Notes: a model not told the origin generated them from the letters alone. A DNA stretch of 64,000 bases from Chlamydoabsidia padenii (GCA_025330725.1 JAIWND010000007.1:248001-312000), one strand, 5' to 3'. Counted from the stretch's first letter, positions 1 to 11,930 are shown. Numbers and translations: made by a program.

Positions 1-102
1 TAAGCGAGGGATGATATCATGATTTTCCCTCTCCCCCATATCCCTTTTTCATCATATATGGAACAGATCAGTGTCATACAAGACTTGGCTTTTTTGATCT
101 GT

Positions 103-111
103 CTTTATAAA
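103..111 (+). promoter_or_regulatory. TATA-like box upstream of the first gene
   Basis: A TTTATAAAA sequence lies about 110 bp before the first ATG (218) and 265 bp before the preferred ATG (371). It is a plausible core promoter, judged on sequence and position only. Confidence 0.35.
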
Positions 112-370
112 ACGATACGTACGTTGGGCGGTTTTTTTTTTTTTTTTAGTTCAAGTGGTTGGAAGAGGTATTTGTTTTGGTGATTGACTCATTTCATAAA
201 GTTATTGAGCTTTCGTAATGCCCTCTAACCCTTTTTTGTCCTACGTTTCCGGCATTTCAAAAAAAAAAAAAATTGATAAACCCAATTTCCCTCCGTTTTC
301 TTATTTGTTTGCTTCTCTTTCTATCTTATTTTTATTATTATTATTTCTCTTTCTCCCTTCCTTCATTACT

Positions 371-727
371 ATGTATTTCTCTTTACCAACAAGCCAAGAA
401 CGATTACAGCATCAACAACAACAGTCTATTATCGACAAGCAGGACTTTGTCGACAGTCATCCATCAGCATCTCACGCTAATTCAACCAGTAATCCACCAC
501 CCACCTCCAATATGAACTACTTGACTGACGAACGATTAGTGGAAATAGTAGAAAACTTGGAAGATCATTGGCGATCACCTCCCATCCTAACACCCACTAC
601 TCTTGCCATGATATTCAACAACAGTTATGGAGACATTGGCACACCATTCCCTCCTTCAAAATCAACTACCACAGCTAACAATACAACTACAAATGAAAAG
701 GTAAACAATAGGGTGTATATGTATGGG

Positions 728-789
<62 letters not shown>

Positions 790-1213
790 AGGCTGGGCTG
801 TGGTAAAAAAAAAGGGGGGGGGGAGGGAATAGTTTTTTTTAGGTCTAGTTCCCTCCTTTCCTTCTATTATTATTTGTTCACTTACTTATCCTTTTATGGA
901 TCATGCCATCCCCTTTTATAGGATGTCATATCAACAGCCTCGTTACAATGTTTTTTATCTCAGCTACAGAAAACAGCCGCTCTTCATCTTCCGCCTCTGG
1001 AAAAAGCCATCAAGGTAATAATAAAAAAACAGGGACAGGGAAACTAGGACTGATTTGGGGCTAATCTTATATATATAGGAAGACGCTGTACTCGGTGGCA
1101 TTCGTGATGGTAATACATCTATCCCGGCTTTGGGCGCTCTAGACCATTTGACACAAGTATTGGCCACGTTTAATCAATCCACCCTAAAAGACCACAACAC
1201 CCCGTCCCATTAA
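371..1213 (+). CDS. Unrecognised 185-aa protein, three exons
   Basis: Exons 371-700, 922-1014 and 1079-1213 join in phase with GT-AG borders and end at a TAA. The protein has a Gln/Ser/Thr/Pro-rich N-terminal part, then a more ordered stretch (LTDERLVEIVENLEDHW, about residues 52-68), then a helical tail with LPPLEKAIK and GALDHLTQVLATF. I do not recognise a family. The frame stays open upstream to an ATG at 218, which would add 51 residues with one hydrophobic segment. I prefer the ATG at 371 because the upstream stretch is pyrimidine-rich, as in other 5' leaders here, but either start is possible. Intron 1 (221 nt) is unusually long because it holds a poly-A tract of about 60 nt. Confidence 0.5.
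727..787. repeat. Poly-A tract inside intron 1 of the first gene
   Basis: About 60 consecutive A residues lie inside an intron. The read-through frame turns into poly-lysine, a non-coding artefact. The length may vary between isolates or be affected by sequencing. Confidence 0.9.
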
Positions 1214-1268
1214 TCATATAATATTACTTTTTATTTTTATCTTTATACCCTTCGCTTTATCATAAAAC

Positions 1269-1292
1269 ATGCACACATACACACACACACAA

Positions 1293-1325
<33 letters not shown>
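1269..1325. repeat. Compound (AC)n/(AT)n microsatellite
   Basis: A dinucleotide tract of AC units followed by AT units fills the short gap between the plus-strand first gene and the minus-strand second gene. The 282-bp gap holds no other feature that I can support. Confidence 0.85.
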
Positions 1326-1328
<3 letters not shown>

Positions 1329-1495
1329 AATTGGTATTGATTGATTTTTTTATTGTTTGTAGCCAAGCATATAATGTTATTTGACCAAAATAAAAAACTA
1401 AAATTGACTATAATCACAAATGGGGGAATATATAAATGGGGGGGGGGAATAATAATGGCAACAAATGTGGAGGGGAATAAACTGTTTTATGATAA

Positions 1496-3671
1496 TTAAA
1501 TGTAATCCAGTTGAGATAGATCGACTTTGCCTTGACCAAATTCTTGTTCCAAGTCCTTTAATAAAGCTTTGTCTTCATCAGTCAAAGCGTCAGCCTTGTG
1601 TAAATGATGTGGTAGATGTAATGAGGACGCGGATGAGACTGAAGAAGACGAAGACGATGATGATGATGAGGAGGATAACTCGTCCATGGGTTGTTGCAGT
1701 GTAGCTGGTACTAGTAACTGTTCCAAATTTCCATCATTGATATGCTTGATCACATCGGTATATACCTATCCACATATATATATATATAAAGAGGGTGAGT
1801 ACTTTATCCTAACCAAAAAGATTGAGGTTGACTTACCGCACGGAATTCGCCTCCGACAAATAATTGAGGAAGTTCCTTCACTCGGCCCTCGGAAGATCCC
1901 TTGTTGTTGCACCGTTTCATATATTGTAATGCCGCCCCGCTTGATGCTACATCGACACATTCATAGATGATTCGATGTGATTCGAGTAGTCGTTGGATAT
2001 GGTCTTGATTCTTCTTGATCTATAATAGATAAATAAAGTATTAAGGGATGCATTAGGTTAGATTGGCAAGGACTTACCTTGAGATTTCCACTGACACTAG
2101 AGATATAAATCTGGACCCTTTTCGGATCTGAGGGAGTCAAGATGGGTTCCGACGATAGAGCACCTGTACGTCGAGGACCTGATGTTTTCCGTAAGATGGA
2201 CAAGGGTTGAGGATCAGGCCATGAGACAGCCTGGGTAGGTAAGTACCGAGCACAAGTGTATCCCTGAGACGCACCAAGAGTTTTCAAGCGATCATTATCC
2301 AGTTGCTTCCCCACCCCATGATGATGATGATGAGTTTGCGCCCGAGGAATGCATGGTTGGTTGTGTTGTGCTTGTTCAAAATCATTGACAATCTTCTCCA
2401 GTTCTTTCTCCAAGTAGGCTTGTTTCACCTGATCGTCATCGTCGTCCCATGGTAGTAACTTGACACTGTCTTGTTTATGTTGCTGCGTAAGTGCCATTGT
2501 CTTGTTGGATTGGTCTGCCTGTAGTTGTCGTGTGTTATCGTTAGCCTGGATCATAGCTAACTGTTGTGATTGTTCGTTCAAAAGGCGTTCCTTGTCAAGG
2601 ATAGTGAGTTTGTGTTGACGCAGGATAGCTTCGTACTTTTGCTTTTGCTCGTCCAGTTGATTAGCGTGGTCTTGGATCTGGTTTCGTAGACTTGTCAATT
2701 CATTTTCCTTGGTGATCAGTTGAGAGTGAGCTTTTTCATTCTAGTTTGATTGAAATGGTTAAATGTTCAAGTAGCTGGACATGATTGATTGTCTATTTGA
2801 TCCTACCTCCAATTTGAGTTTATTCACTTGAGTGAGAGCTTGTTCCAAAGCAGCAGCCTGATCCACCAATGTCTGTTCCCTTTTATCCAACAAGTGTTCT
2901 TTTTCCGCCAATAGTATCCACCTTTTTCCGATTTCTTCGTTTTCGCCTTTGATACTATCTCCTCCATCCATAGAAGGTGCCACCAGAGTCCGTGGTACAT
3001 GGGTATCATCCAATGGTTGTCGCAGCTCCACCAGATCTTGTTTCATTAATGCTTGTGTTAATCTGATGTTTTGAGTAACAGGTTTATGCAGTAAAGTTGG
3101 TGATGGTGTTGAAGGTGGAAAGGTGCGCTGTTGCTTCAAGAGTTCAAGTTCAGCTTGTTGTTCAGTCATTCGTTGTTCATTAGCATCATTCTATAATTTT
3201 TTTTTTAAAAAAAAAAGGTGAGCATGTCATAGAGCTTCAATGAGTAGCTTTTTGACCTACCTTGAGTTTAAGGGTATTAAAGTCTTGACGTAATTGAGCT
3301 ACTGGTGACTTGCTTGAGGAATCCAAGACGGGTTTACGAGGAGACGATCGGGAAGAGCCACGCATAGATTGAGGAGGAGTTTGACGATGACTTGGGATTG
3401 CCGAACGTTGACTGTTGAAAGAGGTATGTGATAGTCGATGATGAGCGAGTCGATCGTTTGCTAAAGGACGTGGCGAATTGGTGTGTTTATAGCCGGCTGC
3501 ACTGGTTTGTTTGGTTGTCGTTGCAGGATTTGTCTTTGTTGTGTTGGCTATTTTGTTAGGGGGTTTGAGTTTGCTGCCACGTTTCATCGCACCACCATCA
3601 GAGTTAGTCTTGGTCTTTAAGAGTTGTCTGTCACCAGTTTTATCTGATTCAAGTAGATCCATTGAGCGCAT
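1496..3671 (-). CDS. Coiled-coil protein with C-terminal SH3BGR/glutaredoxin-like domain
   Basis: Five exons on the minus strand (3261-3671, 2807-3190, 2078-2740, 1837-2019, 1496-1765) join in phase to 636 aa. Residues 1-140 are basic and Ser/Pro-rich. Residues about 225-330 are heptad-rich with many Glu, Gln and Leu, as in a coiled coil. Residues about 472-575 look like the SH3BGR family, a thioredoxin fold without the CxxC active site: VQIYISSVSGNLK begins the first strand, and ELPQLFVGGEFR carries the cis-proline loop (LPQLF) typical of glutaredoxin-like proteins. The tail has a run of Ser. Known SH3BGR proteins are small, so fusion to a long coiled coil suggests a scaffold or adaptor role, but no substrate can be inferred. 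Confidence 0.8.
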
Positions 3672-5131
3672 TCTTGTTTGACTAGAGTCAATACGAACCC
3701 CTGTATATAGTTATAAAGCAAGTAGTTTTGTAAACAAAACAAAACAAAAGAGTAAAAATAAAAAGGTATAAACAAGTATACGAATATAAAAAAAAAGGGG
3801 ATAAATGGGAAGAGAAAGAAAGAAATACAAGTCTGGCAACTTGCTTTTTCACCTTTTATTTTAAAACCCCGATTTCACTTTATCCTTTTTGCAGATTTTG
3901 AATTGATCAAAAACAACTATCCTTTTTAGAATATGTCCAGTCAAAGCCCTTTTAACGAAAACAACAATAAGAAATAGAACACAGCTATTCACAACAAAAA
4001 TGACTCCTTTTTCTTTTTTACCCTGTAAACTAAAACTTTACCCTGTCTCATTCTTCAATTCTTCAAGTACTCGAGCTGGATTTCAAATTCCGTCATTTTG
4101 CATACATTTTTTTTTCCTCTCCATCATCACCACAATGACTCGAGACTTACTGGTAGATGGTATATATAAAAAAAAGAAATGGTATATTCTCACTTTGTTT
4201 TCTTTCATATCAGCTTCTTTTAAAGATACTACCTGCATCCATAATACATAGTACTTTGTACTTGACATGACGTCTTCTGGTGACAATGCAACTAAGCATT
4301 GGGGATGGTGATCGTTCTTTTTACTAGTTTGATCTATTTTGAACTTGTCATCATTCATTGTTTTTGAACTCAACTTGGGTTACTATAGTCTTCAACACTT
4401 AATATAGTTTTTAGCCACTAGTTAATACATCGAAACTATCAATAAAAACGGTCCTTGTTGAAATAAGGCATAGTCTTTTTTTTTTTTATTCATCGTTAGC
4501 TTGACATCTTGCAATAGGAATCAAACTGGTCTCATTTTATGAAACATTAACTAGATAGCTGTGAATGGAAGTATGCTATTGTCTCAAATAAGTTTATGCG
4601 GCGGAGTTTAAAACATACAGAGTGTGGGGGTCTCGATTCCTTTTTGATTCATCACTTTTCCGGTAAGAACATAAAGCAATAAAGTAAGTCAATAGTAAAG
4701 AAGCTATCAACTGGTACAATAGTCAACAAATATATTATATCATTGATTCGATAAGGATCAAGTATAAAAGTTGCGAAAAGGAAGGTGTCACTTTTCAGAG
4801 CCATGTATATCATTAGTGTCAAGACAAGTTATCCATTGCTTGATCTGCTCAGTTTTTCGATCACGCGCATAATATACACTCTTTTACCATTATATCAATG
4901 GGGTTTTTTTTAATACCAAAATTGCATAACCATACATCATCTGGCATACCCACCCAAAAGCGGATCTACCCACAGACAAGATCGTCTGGATTTGAAATCG
5001 CATCGGGAAAAAAAGTATAATTCAAAACTTTTCCTTCTTCCCATCTTTTTCTCACCACTCTTTTCCTTTTTGTGCACATTCTTAATTGTAAGTAAAAGTT
5101 GGAAGAATAGTGAAAACGAAAAAGAGTAATA
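3672..5131. other. Intergenic region between divergent genes
   Basis: This 1.46-kb AT-rich gap separates the minus-strand SH3BGR-like gene from the plus-strand ERG24. It holds the upstream motif at 3860, a weaker site at 4599-4614 (GCGGAGTTTAAAA) and GGATTTGAAATCGC near 4985, about 140 bp before ERG24. A small minus-strand frame (4083-4358) starts with MNDDKFKIDQTSKKND and has possible splice sites, but it lacks recognisable domains and I do not call it a gene. Confidence 0.6.
3860..3873 (-). promoter_or_regulatory. CGGGRTTTRAA-type promoter motif
   Basis: On the minus strand this reads CGGGGTTTTAAAA, about 190 bp before the start of the SH3BGR-like gene. It is one of a family of similar sites in upstream regions across this window. 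Confidence 0.4.
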
Positions 5132-6298
5132 ATGATTGCTCCTGTTTTAGATAGAACCATGCCATCTCATTCATCTACGGGAGGATCACGTAGGAGGAGC
5201 AGCCGACTCAACAAAAATGGACCCTCGCCTTCAACCCCATCTCAACCAAACACCACCACCACCACTCCTGTCAAACTTACTACTGAACAATGGGCTGCTT
5301 TGAATCCCAAGACGAAACATTATGAGTAAGTTCAATACCGTCCAGTATGAATGTCAAATGACCAATTTTTTTTATATTTTATTTTTTATATTAGATTCGG
5401 GGGTCCATTGGGTGCCTTTGCCATGGTCACGGTGTTGCCTCTCCTAGTGTTGGCATTTTCATTTGGATGTGATGAAACTGGTTATGACCCTTTGACTCGC
5501 AGCTACCGCTTTCTGTATGATCTGGCCACGCTTCAATTCGACTTGCGGATGCTCACTACCTTGATCACCTCATGGAATCCTATGGCACTTTTGGGTTATA
5601 TTATCTTTATTGCTCAACTAGCGACATTCTCTATTAGTTTACCTGGTGAAGAAGTGGAAGGAACTCAATTAAGGGATGGATCTAAACTGACCTATCGTTT
5701 GAATGGTAAGTAAATGTGACATAGAACCTACAAAGAAATACTTGTTAGATATAAACTCTCTCTCTCTTTCTCTTTCTATAGGACTCTCTGTATTCCAAAC
5801 CTCGATGACAATGATCTTGATGACGGGCAAGAACTTTGGATTTACACTTCCAATTTGGGTGGCAACCAACTTTGGTAATCTGGCTGTGGCTACCTTGTTA
5901 ATGGCTTATGTTGTTTCCATCTCGGTTTTCATCTCCAGCTTTTATGGACAAAAGCTCTTGGCATTAGGTGGAAATACTGGAAACAAGCTCTATGATGTAA
6001 GTAATGGTATTGGAGGGGACAAAAACGATAGACAACTCACTTGCCACTTAAGTTTACCATTGGACGTGAATTAAACCCAAGAATCCAAACCTTTGATCTG
6101 AAATACTTTACTGAATTACGACCTGGTTTGATTGGCTGGTTTGTCTTGAATATCTGTATGGCATTAAAGCAATACAGTAACCTGGGACGTGTTACCAACA
6201 GTATGATCTTGGTGGTCTTGTTTCAAGGATTCTATATTCTGGATGCGTTATGGAATGAAGCTTCCATTTTGTCAACAATGGATATCACTACAGGTATA

Positions 6299-6343
<45 letters not shown>

Positions 6344-6963
6344 GAAACATTTCTACTTATATACATACTCACTTTTAACCTGGCCTTGTATTAGATGGAT
6401 TCGGGTTTATGTTGGCATTTGGAAACTTTTGTTGGGTACCCATGATGTATAGCTTGCAAGCTAGGTACCTGGCTGATTTTCCATTGGATTTATCTTACTG
6501 GTTAATGGCGATCGTGATTGGATTGGAAGTGGGTGGATACTATATCTTCCGCTCAGCAAATGGTCAAAAAGATACCTTCCGTCAGAAACCTGATGATCCT
6601 CGAAACAAAGGTAGGTTGGTAAGTGGGGGGCGAAAGCACAGGGACTCACCAGTACTTATAATGTATGTATGGAAAATAGATTTGAAGTATATCACAACAC
6701 AATCTGGATCTCGATTACTTGTCTCTGGATGGTGGGGCAAAGCTCGTCATATCAACTATCTTGGCGATTGGATGATGTCTATTGCATGGTGTATGACTTG
6801 TGGATTCTCTTCTGTGATCCCTTACTTTTATTGTATTTACTTTGCTATCTTATTGATACATCGTGAACGTAGGGATGATGATAAATGCCGAACCAAGTAT
6901 GGCAAGGACTGGGACCGATACTGTGAACAGGTGCCTTACCGAATCATTCCTGGAATCTACTAG
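5132..6963 (+). CDS. ERG24: Delta(14)-sterol reductase (ERG24 / lamin-B-receptor family)
   Basis: Six exons (5132-5325, 5395-5705, 5782-5996, 6053-6293, 6395-6610, 6680-6963) join in phase to 486 aa, close to the usual length of the family. The enzyme reduces the C14-C15 double bond of sterol intermediates with NADPH in the endoplasmic reticulum during ergosterol synthesis. A basic Ser-rich N-terminus is followed by multiple hydrophobic segments. The C-terminal signature is clear: [19 protein letters not shown], then [16 protein letters not shown] and the terminal YRIIPGIY, shared by ERG24, ERG4 and DHCR7. A second in-frame ATG at 5159 could be used instead. Similarity to ERG4 and DHCR7 leaves some doubt, but the N-terminal half ([19 protein letters not shown]) fits C14 reductases. 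Intron 4 holds a poly-A run of about 40 nt. Confidence 0.92.
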
Positions 6964-7020
6964 GCTCTTTGCATGTAGTATTAATTATCTAGCATTTATT
7001 ACTTTTTGTTAATATTAACT

Positions 7021-7026
7021 AATAAA
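7021..7026 (+). terminator. Polyadenylation signal of ERG24
   Basis: AATAAA in the context AACTAATAAACAAC, about 60 nt after the ERG24 stop codon. Confidence 0.55.
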
Positions 7027-7097
7027 CAACAACAACACTCGATGTGGGGTCAAAAAATCATGCGCTGTATGGGATGGGAATAACTGATAGAAAGTGA

Positions 7098-7110
7098 CGG
7101 GGTTTGAATT
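7098..7110 (+). promoter_or_regulatory. CGGGRTTTRAA-type promoter motif
   Basis: ACGGGGTTTGAAT lies about 70 bp upstream of the ATG of the UIM gene at 7177, inside a gap of only 213 bp after ERG24, so it is well placed to be a promoter element. Confidence 0.5.
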
Positions 7111-7176
7111 ATACGTGATATCAAAAACCAAAAGAAAAAAATAATCACTCTCCTCTTCTTCCTATCAATTTTTATT

Positions 7177-8603
7177 ATGCTGCGCGAAAAGTCTGGAAAT
7201 ACGTCTCTCACAACTTGGTTAAGTAAAAGTAAACAACAAAAGCAATCGACAACAAGAAAAGCAACAGTGACGACTTTGGCATCTGAACATGGACTCGAAA
7301 ACAACAAGGAAAAAGAAGAAGCGGATATACAACGGGCTATTGAACAAAGCAGGAAGGATTACATGTCACAACAAAAGCAACAATATGACAAACTATCTTC
7401 TCTTTACTCAACAATAGAATCAACTTGCTCAATACCTTCTGTTGATGATGACGATGCTTGGTTCCAAAGTCCACTTCCATCCTCACCACGCTCTATCAGA
7501 CGAAGCAAGTTATCATTATCAACAAGGAAGAAATCCACCTCTCCACTTGACTCATCAGCTCAGGATAACGACACTCTTCAGCCATCATCTACTGACAACC
7601 TCCGATCTATCAAGACCTCCTCATCACAAGACACTGGCGACGACGATCTCTGGGAATTGCAAGCGACTCAAGTACCTAAAAAAGAAAAGGAGGAGGAAGA
7701 GGAGGATGCTTGGGTAATAGAAGAGGAGGATACTTGGGCAATAAAAGAAGACACATCTTGGGTAATCGAAAGCAACAGCCAACAACAATTGACCGAGGAT
7801 GATGGTATTAGGGCAACGACAATCAATCATACTCAACCTGATGATGAAATGGAGGATTACCTATCAGCGATTCGCAATCGATCCACCCACAACATCCCCT
7901 CTTCATCAAGGACAAAACAACAAACATCCATAATACAACAACAAGATCAATCAAGGCGTCGACCAGCTAGTCTTCTGGATGATGCTTTTAATGTGATCAG
8001 TAAGGATCATACAAGGCAAAAGAAAAAGGTAAACAGGATAAATAATAGGGGAAGAGGAACTAATGTCTTTTTTTAAATTTATTTATATTATCAACCTAGT
8101 CAAGATGTGTTAATTCAGAAACTGACCCTGCTTACAACCCACCAAAGATATACCAAACATCACTCCAGGTGAACTCGGATCGACAAGATACATCAATACA
8201 CAACAACAACGTCGATGATTCTGATTCTGATTGCGAAAGTATAATCGATCTCTGTGTGCAAGACGGCGACAACGACAATGAATCTCTCCAATTTGTAGAT
8301 GACTTTGAAGATCAACACACTGTGGAACGACTATCGTTTGATGATGATGACAGCAGGCACGATATATATGCACCGACTCATGTACAACAAGAACAAGATG
8401 AAGAAGACTCGGGGTATTTGTCACCATTGGAAGGTTTCACCAGTCTGCTTGATCAACCGGGCTCCAATTCAAACTACCAACCTTACTTTGACCAACTATC
8501 TGCTTCTACCATTGCTCCATCTCGAAGACGGACCACCACCAAAAAGCCAGCCACTAAAAAGCCTGTGTTTGGATTTAAGAGAAGATTCATTAGACGCAAA
8601 TAG
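7177..8603 (+). CDS. Ubiquitin-interacting-motif (UIM) protein, otherwise unrecognised
   Basis: Two exons (7177-8028 and 8100-8603) join in phase to 451 aa. Residues about 47-61 match the UIM consensus closely: EEADIQRAIEQSRKD has the acidic lead, the central Ile, the invariant Ala and the invariant Ser. The rest is low complexity and acidic. It includes three short Trp-containing acidic repeats (AWVIEEED, TWAIKED, SWVIES) near residues 178-202, a SIM-like ESIIDLC in exon 2 and a basic C-terminus ending in KRRFIRRK. The N-terminal NTSLTTWLSK faintly resembles a PCNA-interacting peptide, which is speculative. A nuclear role in ubiquitin signalling or DNA repair is reasonable but unproven. Confidence 0.75.
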
Positions 8604-8647
8604 TTTACTATCTCCTAGTATATATACTTTTATATTTGACATTACTT

Positions 8648-8653
8648 AATAAA
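8648..8653 (+). terminator. Polyadenylation signal of the UIM gene
   Basis: CTTAATAAAAACC about 45 nt after the stop codon. Confidence 0.5.
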
Positions 8654-9102
8654 AACCAATTGAATCATAGTTATGAACAGGATTTGTGTTTTATGTTGTT
8701 TGGAATAGTATGTGTAACTTGACATTTGGTGTTTAAATCCCGACGCATATGGAGTTAATCCACTGTTCCTTGAATCGTTACAGGATAATAACTAAACTGT
8801 ACCCAGTAAGGTCAATAAATCAGTGAATGGATTTGAAAAGAATGGGTTTGATACTATATGTACTTGGCCATACTCTTCGACACCAACATCGGAATGCGCG
8901 CAAGGGGGAGAGGATGTTGTACGCAATAGTTCGACATTTCGTTTATCATCATTTGGTGATTATAGTTAATTAAAGTCAATGCCACTTGATTTAAGTTTAT
9001 ATTCGGTCAGATCAAGGACTCCTCATAGTGAGCTTTGTGTTCTTTATCCGATTTTCAATGAAGACTCGAGTCACCCCCCAAGTTGAGCTGTTTTTTGTCA
9101 GA

Positions 9103-9115
9103 TTCAAATCCCGAC
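9103..9115 (-). promoter_or_regulatory. CGGGATTTGAA promoter motif
   Basis: TTCAAATCCCGAC on the plus strand, about 240 bp before the Mex67-like ATG, followed by a pyrimidine-rich stretch and the probable 5' leader. Confidence 0.4.
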
Positions 9116-9352
9116 TGGATGGGCTATTTTTTTTTTTCTTTCTTCTGCGGTTTTCTCTTTTACTTCTTTCTACATCCTTTGCTTTTTTATATTATATACA
9201 AGATCGGTTACTCTCCAATAATCGATCAAAATAGAAACTTGTCACTTCTATTTATACATTAACAACAACAGCTACAACTACAGTAGCATCAACAACAACA
9301 ACAACAACAACAACAAGCGTTTACAAAACAACACTTCCCACTTATCATCAGT

Positions 9353-11738
9353 ATGGATTCTTGGTCTCGAGGTGGCAGAGGACGTGGAAATCGGGGCAGA
9401 GGACGAGGTGACTACAACAATAGTTATAATAGTAATTATAGCAACGACAATAACAATAGTAGTAGTAGTGGTGGTGGCATCCTCTCTCGACTTGGACCAG
9501 TGGCCGATGGTAACCCTGGTTCAAATAAAAACCAATTCAATCAACAGCAACAGCAACAGCAACAGCACAATGGATTTCAGCAAAGTTTTGGTCGTGGTCG
9601 TGGTGGCTATCAAAACAATAACAGCAATAATAACAATAATAATAATAATAACAATTACCAACACTCACCAAGAGGCGGAGGAAATCAAACATTCTCTGTC
9701 AGAGGCCGTGGTCGTGGTGGTCGTGGTGGAAACAACCAAGGTGGAAGAGGTCAATTCACACGGGATTTTGCAGACGATGATATTGACATGGGACAGGATA
9801 TGTATGTATAATACTTGGTAATATTAATAGAGTAAAGATATCATTTTTACTAACTGACGCTGTTTTTGTCTTGTTTTTGTTATTCTAGTCCTGCAGGTGC
9901 ACCTACCATCATGGTAAGAAAAAAAAAAAGGAGTGGAGAATGAAGAAGGGAATATCAACACGATGAATGATTCTGCGTCTGGTGGACTGATGAACAACAA
10001 CATGTATAGGTATCCGGATATCCTCCTGAAGGTGAACGTGGCCTACTCAACTTTTTACATCGAAAATCAAAAGCTGCTTGGGAAGAATTAAACGTAAGTA
10101 ATTCAAAGAGACTAGATGTGATTTACTACTAATACTATATATGAATAATTCTAGGTACAACATCAAGGCGGTGTTACTTATATCACGGTGGATGGACCTG
10201 CTACAGCAGAAAACTTGCTTCGAAAAAATGGATTCACATATATGGGGGCAATAGTAAGTCTAATGGGAATGATGGATGTAGTTTACTTAACATGGTTGTA
10301 TCAATTTTAATAGTTATCCATCACCCCTGCTGATGGTAGTACGCCAACTCTTCCAATGCGTCAAAACAGAAATCAACGGCCCAATCAACAACAAGGGAAT
10401 CGGTCTAATGCATTGGCTCAATTCTTACAGGAACGATGGCATCCCGACCAAGGCTATTTGAATTTGGATGACTTGCCGCCAACATCACACTCTGTCACTC
10501 TCGTCATCTCGAAATTACTAAATGAAGCAAGCCTTAATTATGGAAATGCAGTAAGTGACATAATAATGATAACCCTCTAAAAGAGTGTGGGGCACTAATG
10601 CAAGTTTATGGTAGGTTGTCACTTTATCTTTTGCAAGAAACAAGCTCTGGTCGTTCCAACCTCTCAACAAACTTCCTTCCATCTTCCCTGGTCTCAAAAA
10701 TCTATCACTGCAAGAAAACGACATTAACAAGTTTAAAGGGATTGACAGCTTATCAAGCCAAAATCTGCCACAACTTACCGAATTGGTCCTACTTGGTAAT
10801 CCTATTCAAGTTGAAACTCCACCAGACGTCTACATCAGGTAACCAATACTTGTCTTCTCTCTTTTTACTTGTTACTGTTTTTTTTTAACTTCCTCTTTAT
10901 TGTTTATAGTGAAGTTACTCGGCGGTTTCCCTCTTTGTTGCAATTGGACTTCCAACCTATTAACCAAAACACCTGTGGTGCCTTTGGCTCAGCTTCTAGA
11001 ATTGGCAATGATGGCTCTCTACCATTACCTATAAAAGCAAGCTTTTTTGATCAAGATAACTCTAGGCAAGCAGCCCAGGATCTACTATCAAAGTAAGTGA
11101 TGAATGAAATGATGTATGCCAACCTTCTAATCTTTTTATCTATATATCATTAGGTTTTTCCCGCTATTTGATTCCAATCGGTCAGCATTGGCAGGTCTAT
11201 ATGACAGTCAATCGACTTTCTCAATCAACGTTAGTCCAACTTGCTATGCAAAAGCTACTTGGGGACAAGGTAAAAATGAAAGGATGGATGATTCCATGTT
11301 GACATGTTATCCTCACTTTTTTTTTTGTTTGTTTTGACAACAGGACAACGGTTGACGACTGGAAGCGACAATATATCAAGCCGATTTGCCATGTTCCCAC
11401 CAACCATTCATGATCTATCGAACGCTAAAAACTTTGTGACTGATGCATGGCAAACATCTGGATCTTCTACACATCCTGTCGTACTATTCTTGACTGTGCA
11501 TGGCTCCTTCCGCGAAGGTAAAAAAATAATTAATACTAATTTCCATTGTCATCTTTGTAAACTAATTCTCTCTTTTATTTTTATGTAATAAATAGCAAGT
11601 GGAGAAGTATCTTTTGATCGGGTGTTTCTGATCGCACCCTCTACCCCTGGATCAAGATCTCAAGTGGCTGGCTGGCAATACGTTATATTATCAGATTCCA
11701 TGATCATCCGGAATCATTCTATTTTACCCACCAATTAA
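9353..11738 (+). CDS. MEX67: mRNA export factor, Mex67/NXF1 (TAP) family, lacking the C-terminal UBA domain
   Basis: Ten exons (9353-9801, 9889-9913, 10010-10093, 10155-10253, 10314-10550, 10615-10838, 10910-11092, 11154-11269, 11344-11517, 11596-11738) join in phase to 577 aa. Residues 1-145 are RGG-, Gln- and Asn-rich. Residues about 160-240 form an RRM-like domain. Residues about 299-375 are leucine-rich repeats (FPGLKNLSLQENDINKFKG, LPQLTELVLLGNPI). Residues about 395-575 are the NTF2-like domain that pairs with Mtr2/NXT1. The family carries mRNPs through the nuclear pore. Canonical members end in a UBA-like domain that binds FG nucleoporins. Here a stop follows the NTF2-like domain directly, and none of the 350 bp before the next gene encodes a UBA-like sequence. 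Exon 2 is only 25 nt. Confidence 0.88.
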
Positions 11739-11800
11739 CTCCCCCCTCTCCTTCCCTTAACTAGTTGTACATCTGTCACTCCTCATGCATAAACTTGACT

Positions 11801-11806
11801 AATAAA
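11801..11806 (+). terminator. Polyadenylation signal of the Mex67-like gene
   Basis: GACTAATAAAATC about 60 nt after the stop codon, followed by a poly-T tract. It supports the gene ending here without a further UBA exon. Confidence 0.6.
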
Positions 11807-11812
11807 ATCTAT

Positions 11813-11844
<32 letters not shown>

Positions 11845-11930
11845 ACTGGGGGATTTGTAATATGTTGGTAGTCTTTATTTTGCGGGATTAAAAAACAAGA
11901 AAAAATTGCAGGATTCATAGAGCTGTCGAT

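Larger units (their letters stand above)
8604..9352. other. Intergenic region upstream of the Mex67-like gene
   Basis: After the 3' end of the UIM gene there are two copies of the recurrent motif in reverse orientation (TTTAAATCCCGAC near 8732 and TTCAAATCCCGAC at 9103-9115). A pyrimidine tract (about 9127-9180) and a CAA-rich leader (9266-9317) follow, immediately before the ATG at 9353. No gene is visible. Confidence 0.6.

Noticed and set aside
218..832. Long frame running into poly-lysine
   Set aside because: It reads through the intron of the first gene and its poly-A tract; splicing at 700/922 gives a better model.
4083..4373. 96-codon minus-strand frame
   Set aside because: It has no family, starts at a non-ATG codon in its longest form, and the possible splice leads directly to a stop.
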